64,000 nt of DNA, taken from the NCBI RefSeq assembly GCF_901000735.1, contig NC_081545.1:23281780-23345779 (forward strand), given 5' to 3'. The notes under the pieces were generated by a model. That model searched no databases. It saw only the letters and a program-made list of their open reading frames with translations, and had not been told where the DNA came from. The stretch comes from Corylus avellana. Lineage: Eukaryota > Streptophyta > Magnoliopsida > Fagales > Betulaceae. A program made the position numbers and the translations under genes. Below are positions 1-9,837 of the stretch, in pieces. How positions within the stretch are numbered: the first letter of the stretch is position 1; each line of letters starts with the position of its first letter.

Positions 1-559
1 ATGGAGAAGGAAATAAGAAAACAAGTTGATGAAGGCATTGCTCAAGCCAAGGTAAGAAGCATGACTGCAGTTGTAGTTTTGAAATTGTTTTGCAGTTCTT
101 GTTCCTATTTGTAGCTTGCGTACTTGTATCTTTTGCAATTTATAGAGATACATTATTGAGTATTTTCAAACAGCTGATGGTGATTTTTTTTTTCAATCCT
201 TCCAATATTTCCAGGAAAGTCCAATGCCGGAACCTTCTGAACTATTTTCCAATGTGTATGCCAAAGGATTAGGAGTTGAGGTACTTTTTCTTTCCACCAT
301 TTCTATTTATTTTTTGTTGTCAATGTCTTCAATGTTATTGTCCCTGGTTTCTTCCATTTTAAGACCTTAATATCGAAAACAATCACTTAATGCAGTGAGG
401 TATCAGCTTTACAAATTGGCTGCTGGATCGTGCATTTATGGATGAAGCTATAGATTCACACCTAATTAAACTTTTTGTGCGCTGTGATGTTGATTTTTCT
501 AATTTCGGTTGCAGGCTTTTGGACCAGATAAAAAAGAACTTAGAGCTGTGCTCCCATAA
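1..559 (+). CDS. Pyruvate dehydrogenase E1 component subunit alpha, C-terminal exons (partial)
   Basis: Three exons in one frame with GT..AG borders: 1-51 (open at the left edge), 215-280 and 515-559 with TAA at 557-559. They encode the last 53 residues seen here, including MEKEIRKQVDEGIAQAK, then a stretch with PMPEPSELF, then AFGPDKKELRAVLP. This order matches the C-terminus of plant mitochondrial-type pyruvate dehydrogenase E1 alpha, the thiamine-diphosphate subunit that decarboxylates pyruvate in the matrix. The catalytic core lies before the window, so intactness cannot be judged. The three exons are open and their splice sites are canonical, which favours a real gene end over a relic. 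A plastidial paralogue is less likely because its C-terminus differs. An antisense ORF at 383-601 overlaps exon 3 and is a shadow. Confidence 0.88.
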
Positions 560-685
560 TTTCACATTTATGTTGGAGGTTGCCAAAACCCCTAGTAACA
601 ATAAGAGGTTTGAGTGAAGATGGTCATCTCATCCTGGTTTTTGAATTTCATTCCTTGTTTTGTATAGGAAACTGATTCTTGTAGC

Positions 686-1060
686 TAGGGCTGAGCGTCG
701 GTCGGTAATGTCGGTTTCGGTAGAAAATTTTTATTTTCGCCTTTCGAACCGACAATGTCGGTAAAGTCGGTTATTTCACCGACTTATTCCGTCAAATTTT
801 ATTTTATTTCGCATTTCGAACCAAATGCGGTCGAAAAAGTCGGTGTCGGTTGGAAGTCGGTGTCAATTATGTCGGTATGTGAAAAAGTGGCAAATTTGTC
901 GGTAAAGTCGGTTCGGTTAAAAAACCTCTTCCGCTTACCGAACCAAAAAATTCGGAATAAAAAAAATCATGCCGCCTATTGTTCGCCATTTAGTCGGTAA
1001 CGGTCGAAATCAGACGAAAGTCGGTCAAAAGTCAGTTAATCGGTAATTTGCTCAGCCCTA
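686..1060. mobile_element. hAT-type MITE with GTCGGT-rich interior (375 bp)
   Basis: The element begins TAGGGCTGAGC and ends GCTCAGCCCTA, an 11-bp inverted repeat, and is flanked by the exact 8-bp direct repeat CTTGTAGC (678-685 and 1061-1068). An 8-bp target-site duplication with TAGGG-type ends is characteristic of hAT transposons. The interior has no coding capacity and is built from many GTCGGT/ACCGAC-like motifs. The 81-codon ORF at 755-1000 lies wholly inside and is a by-product of that composition. It sits downstream of the E1-alpha stop codon. Confidence 0.9.
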
Positions 1061-1574
1061 CTTGTAGCTATGTGGCAGAATTGTTACATTCCGACTACTT
1101 TTTTGGGAGAGCCTACAATCTGATATTTCTGTGATTGATTTTAATATTTTCGTGCTCCAGAATATCTGAATATAAACTATTTATCCTTGATCGGTGGAGA
1201 AAAACAACTTGGTAATAGCGTTATTGCGTGCATCTTCATATTTATCCTTTACAAATAAGAAAATCTTTCTTTTGGTGTTTTGAGCATGTTTTTTTGGACA
1301 TTGTGAATTGTAATGTTCTTATTTCTCTAATTGGCACACTGAATTTTTGAAATTGTAATTATTTCACTTCAGATTTTTCATTTTGATAAGCAATATGCAT
1401 GGCTAGAAACTTTTGGTATTCTTTTGTTATGACTTTTTTATTGTTTCTTTTCATTAAGATCATTTATATATCTTTTGAATATGACTTCATATTTTAATTT
1501 TTTTATTTTTTTAAATAATAATAAAACATTTTTAAGGTCGAAATGACCTTAATAATGTTTTATTTTTTTAGAAT
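1061..1574. other. AT-rich intergenic stretch without recognisable gene
   Basis: Very AT-rich DNA with poly-T runs lying between the hAT MITE and the CACTA subterminal repeats. No coding region, RNA gene or diagnostic repeat end was recognised. A short inverted motif (AAGGTCGAAATGACCTT) occurs near 1536-1552. Confidence 0.5.
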
Positions 1575-2367
1575 GTCAGACCCATTAGCATCCACTTTAG
1601 TGGGTGTTGATAGCTATTTTTTTTTTTTTTTTTGGAACCATAGTGGATGCTAATGGTTCACCATCAGCGTCCACTCCAGTTTGGACGCTGATAGTTAATT
1701 TTTTTTAAAAAAATTTAGGACTATTAGCGTCGCGCTAATGATTCACTATCAGCATCCACTTCAGTTTGGACGCTAATAGTTAATTTTTTTTTTTTTTAAG
1801 TTTTTAGGACCATTAGAGTCCACTTTGTGGACGCTAATGATTTACTATCAGCGTCCACCCCAGTTTGGACGTTGGTAGTTTTTTTTTTTTTTTTTTCCTT
1901 CAATTTTTAGGACCATTAGCGTCCATTCCAGTTTGAACGCTGATAGTTAATTTTTTTTTTTTTAAATTTTTTTAGGACCATTAGCGTCCACTCTAATGGT
2001 TCACCATCAGCGTCCACTTGAGTGTGGACGTTGATAGTTAATTTTTTTTTTTTTTAAAAAAAAAATTAGGAGTATTAGCATCCACAAAAGTGGACGCTAA
2101 TAGTCAATTATTAGCGTCCACTTTGGTCCACCAATAGCGTTGACTCTGCCTTTTGTTGACTCTAGCTTATGTGTCGAAAATTCACGACTTTTAGACGCTA
2201 AAAGTAATCATTAGCGTCCACTTATAAGTCGACGCTGATAATGACACTGTTGATCATTAGGGTTGGACGATTAGCGTCCAAAAGTCGACGTTGTTGCCAA
2301 CAACGTCCACTTTTTGACTTTTAGCGTCCAAACAATGTCGCCCCTAAAAACCCAACTTCTTGTAGTG
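1575..2367 (-). mobile_element. CACTA (En/Spm-like) transposon end with subterminal repeat array
   Basis: Read on the minus strand, the right edge at 2367 begins CACTACAAGAAGTTGGG, the terminal signature of plant CACTA transposons. Behind it run about ten irregular copies of a motif of the type TTAGCGTCCAC..GTGGACGCTAA in both orientations, separated by T-runs. Such arrays are the subterminal transposase-binding region of this superfamily. GTA at 2368-2370 could be the 3-bp target-site duplication. The other terminus and any transposase were not found, so this is either a truncated end or a deletion derivative whose left edge (placed near 1575) is uncertain. It is inserted in a LINE relic that continues at 2371. 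Confidence 0.75.
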
Positions 2368-2370
2368 GTA

Positions 2371-2880
2371 ATTGTGTTTCAACTTCTACGATGGTTAGCA
2401 CATGCGTGAAAGTATTTATTATTCCGATCACCATTTTTCAGCCGGTTCTCTTTGGACCTTTGCCACCATTTGATGTCTTCCTGTTCGAGCAGCCCATGGA
2501 ATTCATCTTTAAGGATTTTTTCCTTTTTCATTGTCAAAAGGTCTGCTGCTGTTTGGAGACGTTCTAGCTCTCCAGTTTTCTCCCTAATAAGCACTTCATT
2601 GGGTTGGATTTTCTTCCTAACCCATTACTTGACATTTGTTTTACACCTCCTTAGATTCCCATGAACAGCTGACCATGGGCTTTCCCAATTATGTTTCTTC
2701 CTCCAAGCCTGCTTAACTACGTCCTTGAAGCCCTCCACCTTGTACCAACTAACTTCCACCCAAAACTGCCTCCAGGTTCTCCATTTACAATCATCACTGG
2801 TCGCATAGGAGAGAAAGACCGGATTATGGTCCGATCGAGCTTCATTGCATGCAAAATCATGATTTAGTTTGAGTTAGCCT
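2371..2880 (-). mobile_element. LINE (L1-type) ORF2 fragment
   Basis: On the minus strand, 2594-2379 encodes a stretch with EKTGELERLQTAADLLT and later NGDRNNKYFHACANHRR. The latter is the conserved segment between the endonuclease and reverse transcriptase of plant L1-type ORF2. Weaker similarity runs to about 2880 through frameshifts. The same fragment recurs inverted at 21775-22545, where it is longer. It is non-functional. The CACTA end abuts it at 2370. Confidence 0.75.
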
Positions 2881-3418
2881 CCGAGATCGTGCCATGCATA
2901 TGGACTGAGAGCAAAAGATTAGCCCTCAACACAGGTCATGTGATGTTTTGCAACAGATGGCTTGGGGAGAATATCTTCGATCGGACAGAAAGCGTACGTA
3001 GGAGCATGCAGAGAATTAGCCGCAAAGCTAAGGCTGGATTTGGGCACGTACACCATATCAATAAAATCAGTCTTGTCGAGCTTCGCTGCGACAATGTGGA
3101 TACAACATCAGTTGTTTCCGGGCTTTAATTGCTACCATATATATTAGGGTAGCTAGGGTAATTTTATTGATTTCCTTCGCACGCTTACACTTAATTTGCA
3201 TGTGCATGTAATAGTTATAGAGTAGAGACAAGCATTGTAACGTATGGTGGTGGGTCATGAGATTACATGATCAAAGTACACAAGGAAACTATAATTTTAC
3301 TATAATTAAGTGTGTCGAGCTAGGTAAAATTCTTTTTCATTAAAGTCTTAATATCTTGGAATTCAATTCTTTATATTTATTTTTTACCTTAAATAGAAAG
3401 TATTGACTAATTTGTTCT

Positions 3419-3426
3419 TATAAAAG
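3419..3426 (+). promoter_or_regulatory. Putative TATA box of GT90 copy 1
   Basis: TATAAAAG lies 126 bp upstream of the ATG at 3552, a normal distance for a plant gene with a 5' leader of roughly 100 bp. The same motif is kept at the equivalent place upstream of copy 3 (21195-21202, minus strand), which supports it. No transcript evidence is available. Confidence 0.5.
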
Positions 3427-3551
3427 GAAATTTATTTATACTCTGTAGATTTGGGGTCTTATTCCATTGATCAATTTACACGATTGTTTAATTCACATAG
3501 ACATTCAGCCGGCCCTTGGTTGTGGGAAACTAGTTAAAAGAAGAGAAGAGT

Positions 3552-6176
3552 ATGAGAGAGTACAATCTACAGAGGTTGAAGAAGTATTTCTCTGACGGCT
3601 CGAGGCTTTATTATCGCTGCAACCACATGATGTGGCGGCCATCCATGCAGTCACCTGCAAGATCCTCCGGCATCTTCCTCTGTTGCCTCCTCCTCATTGT
3701 CGGCGCATTTGTCTCCACGAACCTGCTCGACACAAGTGTAAGTATTTAACTTTGTTTCACGAGTATATATAAATTTATTCTTGAGTTTTAGTTCAATAAA
3801 AATTTGGACTTTATTTTTATTTTTATTTTTTAATTTTTAATTTTGCGATCCCTACAAGGACATTATCATCGATCTGGAGAGTAATTCTATTAACTGTTAT
3901 TTAACACTTCAATCTCTCCGAAATATTAAGAGAGCTTACGCCATCAATTATCCTCACATTTTGATTTTGAATGCACAATATCATCGTTCATGATATGTTT
4001 GTCTTCTATCTTTTACTTATTTCTTGTCAATCTCCATATAATATATCAACAAATCAACAATTGCATGGAATCACGTGTAGATCTTACAAATTTAATTGTA
4101 AATTTGTAAAAAAATGAACAAAAAATGAGCCAAAGATAAATGTGTACCACTTTTATATATATTTCAAAACACTATATATGGGATAATTTAAGAAAAATAT
4201 GGCATTGATTTTTTTTTTAGAAGTGTCATATTATATATTACACCATCATTCTACTACTATTCTATGCTTAAGGTTTATTTTTTATTTTATTTTTTTATTT
4301 TTTTTTTCTTTTAAGAATGTATTGACAATGTTTGGTTAGGATAGGATAATGGTGTCATGTGGTATATGATATTATTCTTTTGAGAATAGTAATTTTACAT
4401 GCTAGACGCAGGATGGAAAGAGAACAATAGAAAATAGATAAAAAATAACAGAAAATAAGATAAATCACATTAATCATAGTTTTACTGGTCAATAATGAGG
4501 TTTTGCTAGAGTCTCACAACCAAGAAAAGCATAATCATGCCTCCAAGAAAACATTTTTTTCATTAATCATAATCTGTAAAATAAACTCTAACCCTAATTT
4601 GACTGACTTTTGGCTAGCCCATTATCTAATTATAAAATATCACTAACTCTAGATTAAATGACTTTGGGCCAAGCCCAAATAAACTAATAAGATCCAAATA
4701 AAATTAAAATACCAACTTATTATTATTATTATTATTTGAAAAATATGGAACTTCCATTTATGAAATTTCATGAGCATAAAACTCTTATATTACTGAGCAT
4801 ACAGCTCTGAAAAAATCATAGCCAAAAGCTATGAAGGTTATAAAGTCATAAAAATGAATCCAAGCTTCCAGTAACCCATGTGTAATTACATTTAAGGAAC
4901 ATATCTGCTTCGTGCAACCTAGATCTAGGACATATGTAACCTAGATACAAAAACAGAAATAAAAAATAACTAGAAACTAAAAATTCAGCTGTGAGAGTTA
5001 AGCCCTCACACCGATCTATTCCATCCTCAACCTCAAGGCTAGGACAATAAATCCATCATTAACTTGAAGGCCATGACAAACAAAAAAAATAAAAAACAAA
5101 AAAAGAACAAAAACCCCACAAGCATCAACGGAGGAGTATGGCATCGTATACATCCCTTCGGAAGACAGCATTGGGCGAAGAAGACAAACATATTTATGGT
5201 CTAAGAGACTAGATCTGAATCTATAGCTACATTTAGATCTACAAACTAGATTTAAATCAACCCATTAAAAACGGAGACCAAAAAAGCCTACATAAAAGAC
5301 AACAAGCATTTTGTCATGTCCTTATAGAAGTTATTGATTGAGTTTCTTAATAAAGAAATTTCTTTCCAAAGGACCTAGTTGATATTTCTTTCTTTAGAAA
5401 TTTTTCTTCGTTTGATTTCTATGACCATATTTGATTTCTTTCTTTTCAGAAGGTTATGGTTATCTTGGAAAGTAAGAGTTAAAAAACCATTATTTAATTT
5501 AAATTATATATGCTCACTATTTGACTACAAAAATTGCCCATTATTGACTTTCTTCATTGAGCTCCGTGTCACAGTCACAGGGTTCAGCTGGCAAGTTAGC
5601 ACCCCAACCGATACTAACTACTAAAACATCCCACATATACCCTCACAGAAATCCACAATTCTCGAAAACGCCCTCACACCCAATTGAGATTCCACTCGAC
5701 TGTACAGCCTACAACCTCACACGGACCTGCCCTTCAAACTACCCAACCTCCTTCCATCCAGAAGAAGATCCTGACCGTCCATCACCCCCCACTTGTCCAG
5801 AGTACTTCCGTTGGATCTACGAAGATCTTCGTCCCTGGGCCCACACAGGGATCACGAGGGACATGGTGGAGGGCCTCAGAGGGAAGTACAATTTTAGATT
5901 AGTCATAGTCAACGGCAGGGCTTACGTGGAGAAATATCATAGATCGTTTCAGACTAGAGACGTTTTTACGCTGTGGGGAATCCTACAGCTACTACGGAGG
6001 TACCCGAGTCAAGTGCCTGACTTGGAGCTGATGTTTGATTGCTTGGATATTCCAGCCATCAAGACAAGTGACTATCAACGACCCAATGCCTCGGACCCAC
6101 CACCGCTGTTTCGGTACTGTGGTGATGATGACACACTGAATATTATTTTTCCTGATTGGTCCTTCTGGGGATGGTA

Positions 6177-6218
<42 letters not shown>

Positions 6219-8264
6219 TTTTTAATTATTATTATTTTTTATTATTTTATTTTTATTGAAAAATGCTAATTCCATAATTTTATCTCTTAATTATCTCATT
6301 AAAGAAATGCTACACACAACTTTCGACACTTTCTTGAACACTTGAGAGTGAATTATTATTAAATTCAAAATTTAATTGTGATTTTCAGTGTCATCTCAAC
6401 ATTTTTTTGATCATTATTGATTTTTTAAGTAGGTTTTAGTTCCCAAGAGGTAGCTCAATCGGCTAGGATCACACTTTATGAAGTGGAGGTCACTAGTTCG
6501 AATCCCCCTCCCCCCTCTTGTGCGGACATGTCAAAAAAAAAAAAAAAAAAAAAAAGAAGTAAGTTTTAGATTTTTTTTTTCTTTCGAATTTTAATTATTA
6601 TTATAAAATTTATTGCTTCCGATCTACCATATCAATATTTAAAAAATAAGATCATGATAAATATTGGATTGTTAAAAGCAAATATGATCATAAATGCATA
6701 CAAAAAAAAATTGAATTATTTAATTTCAAAATAATAGTTTAGACTTTGAGGAAATATATATATATATATATATGTCCACACAAGAGGAGGATGTGGATTA
6801 GAACTAGCGACCCCTACTTCGTGAGGCGTGGTTTTTAACCGATTGAGCTACTATATCCTTTGGGGATAGAGGAAATATACTTGGAAGAATACCTAGGAAT
6901 TTTAAAAGTATATTAATCCAACCTAGTCGATCCTAGATATTTTTATGGAGTAGATTTATTTAAATTTCAACTACTATTTTCAAATTAAATTATTAATATT
7001 TTATCATTTTATTAGTTATTGTATTTATCACAGCTTTATTTACTATAATAAGTGGTGATAAATAATCAAAATAATGGTTGAGATTTAGAAAAGTCTATTT
7101 AGTAGAATACCCTATAATTCTTAATTAAGGATTTTAAATATTATTTAATAGACTTTTGTACGACTGTATCATCTTCTTAGCTCCCAAGTCTTAACATGCA
7201 TGGCATGTACTCTTGTGTAGGCCTGAGACGAATATAAAGCCATGGGAATCTTTGATGACAGACCTAAAAGAAGGAAACAAGAGGATGAGATGGGCGGATA
7301 GGGAACCTTATGCTTACTGGAAGGGCAATCCGACGGTTGCTGTAACAAGGGAAGACCTCCTCAAATGTAATGTCTCAGAAAATATGGATTGGAATGCTCG
7401 TTTATATGTTCAGGTAATATTATGAATTTCTTTCTTTCTTCCTCTCAATGATCTGCATGTTATGATAAGTACTGTCGTGTACGTCTTTGCTTATATTACA
7501 ATGAGATTAAAGACAAATTAATCCCATGATTCATCCCACTAAACATTAAACATGGAGTTTTGCAAATATGTTGTGTCGTTTAGCAAATGTTATGATAATT
7601 ATAAATCCATTTGCAGGATTGGAAGCGGGAAAAAGTGGAAGGGTACAAGCAGTCAGACTTGGGTAGCCAATGCGATCATAGGTATAAGATATATATTGAA
7701 GGCACTGCCTGGTCTGTGAGTGAAAAATACATTCTTGCTTGTGATTCTGTTTCCTTAATGGTAAAGCCCCAGTACTATGATTTCTTCACGAGAAGTTTGA
7801 AGCCACTGCACCACTACTGGCCTGTAAGGGATGATGACAAGTGCAGATCCATTAAGTTTGCTGTAGATTGGGGCAATGCCCACAAGAAAGAGGCACAAGA
7901 AATTGGGAAAGCGGCAAGCGAATTCATTCAAGAGGAGTTGAAGATGGAATATATCTATGATTACATGTTTCATCTTCTAAATCAGTATGCTAAGCTCTTA
8001 ACATTTAAGCCAGTTATACCTACAAATGCTGTTGAGCTCTGTTCGGAGTCAATGGCTTGCCTATCACAAAGATTAATGTTGGAGAAGAAATTTCTTATGG
8101 AATCCATGGTAAAAGGTCCCGTGTACACCAGCCCATGCACTATGCCTCCGCCATATGATCCTCCATCTCTTCATACAATTCTGCAGACAAAGGAAGATTT
8201 AATAAAACAAGTGGAATTATGGGAGAAGAAGTTTTGGGAAAACCAAAATGAGCAGGCTAATTAG
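3552..8264 (+). CDS. GT90/CAP10-domain O-glucosyltransferase rumi-like protein, copy 1
   Basis: Four exons at 3552-3737, 5581-6173, 7221-7413 and 7617-8264, all with GT..AG borders and compatible phases, give 539 residues ending at TAG. Residues 1-40 are a basic cytosolic tail, about 41-56 (IFLCCLLLIVGAFVS) a single membrane anchor, and about 134-525 the CAP10/DUF821 domain, with CPEYFRWIYEDLRPW at its start, FPDWSFWGW across exons 2-3, and YKIYIEGTAWSVSEKYILACDS in exon 4. Family knowledge: GT90 enzymes such as animal POGLUT1/rumi transfer glucose or xylose to proteins. Plant members are type II Golgi/ER proteins of largely unknown substrate. No C-terminal KDEL-like signal is present (ends NEQAN). 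AATAAA occurs at 8361. Exon 4 is a single exon here but three exons in copy 4. Function is inferred from family only. Confidence 0.9.
4712..5340 (-). mobile_element. Truncated retroposon 3' region in intron 1 of copy 1
   Basis: A non-coding block of about 600 bp that, read on the minus strand, ends in an A-rich tail with (AAT)n after a T-rich 3' region. This structure resembles the 3' UTR and tail of a non-LTR retrotransposon. The same block occurs at the same intron position in copy 3 (19322-19928), so it entered before the two copies separated. No ORF supports a family assignment, and the 5' boundary is approximate. Confidence 0.55.
6440..6556 (+). mobile_element. tRNA-derived SINE, copy A
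   Basis: About 100 bp with an internal RNA polymerase III promoter: A-box-like TAGCTCAATCGGC and B-box-like AGTTCGAATCC, then CTTGTGCGGACATGTC and a poly-A tail. Near-identical 13-bp flanks (AAGTAGGTTTTAG and AAGTAAGTTTTAG) are a target-site duplication. It lies in intron 2 of GT90 copy 1. The body is too diverged from cloverleaf structure to be a working tRNA. Confidence 0.85.
6759..6868 (-). mobile_element. tRNA-derived SINE, copy B
   Basis: The reverse complement carries TAGCTCAATCGG and GCTAGTTCTAATCC at the spacing seen in copy A, and ends in a (TA)n tail instead of poly-A. The 11-bp repeat GAGGAAATATA flanks it on both sides. The corresponding intron of copy 3 (around 17270) has the unfilled site, so the insertion is specific to copy 1. 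Confidence 0.82.
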
Positions 8265-9837
8265 AACTTGTTGAATTCTACAATGTTTCGTATTCGGTTA
8301 CTGCTCAAATTAGTTTTTTCATCTATATTGTCCCATTTAATTTATATATTGTCATCACGGAATAAATAAAGCATTATTTGAGTAGTTAAGAGTTGAGAAA
8401 TTAGATAACATGAGAGGGGTATTTTTGCCTTTTTATGTTTTGAGAGAACAAAAATATCCTTTTAATATAATTAACTAGATATTATCCAGTTTAAATGAAT
8501 TGGAGAAATATGTTTATCTGGTTATAATATCATTTATAGACTTGCTCAAAAAGCCTTCATGAGACGAAATAGAAAGGATTCTATTTCTAATGAAATGTAA
8601 AATATTCATTTAATGGTCATAATCTAAAGTCTCCGGCCAATGCTACCTCGCAAGTCTCCTATAGAAATTAGCCTTTTTTTTTTTTATCTTTTTTTTTTCT
8701 TTTTCGAAATCACCACTTTTATTATTCCGTACCTCAACATAGGCTTTTTTGTTTTTTACCCTAATCGGTCACCTTAATTAGGCAATTGACCCAAGAAGGA
8801 TTATGCTTCCTTACCTGGAAAGTGGAAACTACTTTAGTTTTTCTATAGTTTTTTTATTTATATTTTAGCATAAAAATTTTATATATTTTTTTGGACTGTG
8901 TTGAAATTTTGTAAAAATAAAAAATAAAGATAGACAAAGAATTTATATTTTATAAATAAATAATATTTTAATAGTATATGCAAATATAAAAACAATAAGA
9001 TAGAAAAATAAAACATAATTTTATTTCTTTAAAAAATAATAATAATAATAAATTATTGACAATGGCCCAATGCTCTTAGAGGTGATAATTGCCCCCTCCT
9101 CCCCCCCTTAAGGGTAGGTCTCCGTCTGCCCCCTGCCCCCTGCTAAAAGTTAAAAAAAATGAAAAAAGAATCTCGAAATCAACAGCCACGTAATCCCTTC
9201 TAGATTCCCAATGAAAAATGATACTCAGAATTTGGCAAGAAATATTGCATATGAAAGCGCTGATAATTTTCACATTTTTGACTCTTCCCCGCAGTGACAC
9301 TCCTCTGTATTGCACTCTTATGCAATCACTAGTATTAAACAATCGGGAGATTCCACACCCGTTGCCCTTTCTTGTCACGAGAATCAACCTCAAAAAAGTC
9401 CTCTTTTTACGCCTTCATCGCCCTTTTTCTGAGGCTGCTCTCGTTTCCCATCGCTCCCTGTTTTCCTCTCTCACTCTCTCTCATGGTATCTTTACTTTCC
9501 CTTCTTCTCAGTGAACCCCGAAATTTTATCTCCTCCGTAGCCTTGTTTTTCACAGTCTCTTACTTCCATTAATTTCCCCTTTCCCTTGATCTTAATTTCT
9601 GAGTGAGGTCCATTTTTCAGCTGAACCCAAATCAGAGCACTTTTTTTTTTTTTCCTATCTGCGTCTTCCAAAACCTGCTCCGGCCAAGTTTTGCATTGGA
9701 AAAATCCGTTCAGGGGAAAAGTGATCAATGCGGATGAGGAAACTAGATTAGGCCAACAACCCAGCTGAGGAAATCAGCTGAAATTGGTCACCGACACCGA
9801 CGTGGTTGTTAGAAAGTAGTTAAAAGATGAGAAGAGT
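8265..9837. other. Intergenic region between GT90 copies 1 and 2
   Basis: Contains the 3' flank of copy 1 (AATAAA near 8361), AT-rich DNA to about 9060, then a C-rich/T-rich stretch leading to copy 2 that probably holds its promoter. Two ORFs near 9076-9514 overlap on opposite strands and have no recognisable domain. The segment to 9540 is repeated inverted at 13785-15720. No separate gene is supported. Confidence 0.6.

Larger units (their letters stand above)
2371..9540 (+). repeat. Left arm of a large inverted duplication (partner 13785-22240)
   Basis: Everything from the LINE fragment through GT90 copy 1, its 3' flank and the upstream part of copy 2 is found in reverse complement at 13785-22240. 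Landmarks match in order: LINE ORF2 piece, promoter, four exons, a retroposon in intron 1, the 3' flank and the stretch at 9069-9540. The arms differ by substitutions, by separate SINE insertions, by a hAT MITE (14253-14936) and by an inverted-repeat element (17316-18225). Because the right arm starts at a 100-N gap, the inverted arrangement may reflect contig orientation rather than biology. Confidence 0.9.

Noticed and set aside
755..1000. 81-codon ORF
   Set aside because: Lies completely inside a non-coding hAT MITE of low complexity.
2889..3128. 79-codon ORF upstream of GT90 copy 1
   Set aside because: Also found in part in the other arm, but frames differ and it lies in the promoter region; no domain and no splice context.
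6450..6510. tRNA gene
   Set aside because: A- and B-box motifs and a poly-A tail with target duplication identify a SINE; no convincing cloverleaf or anticodon arm.
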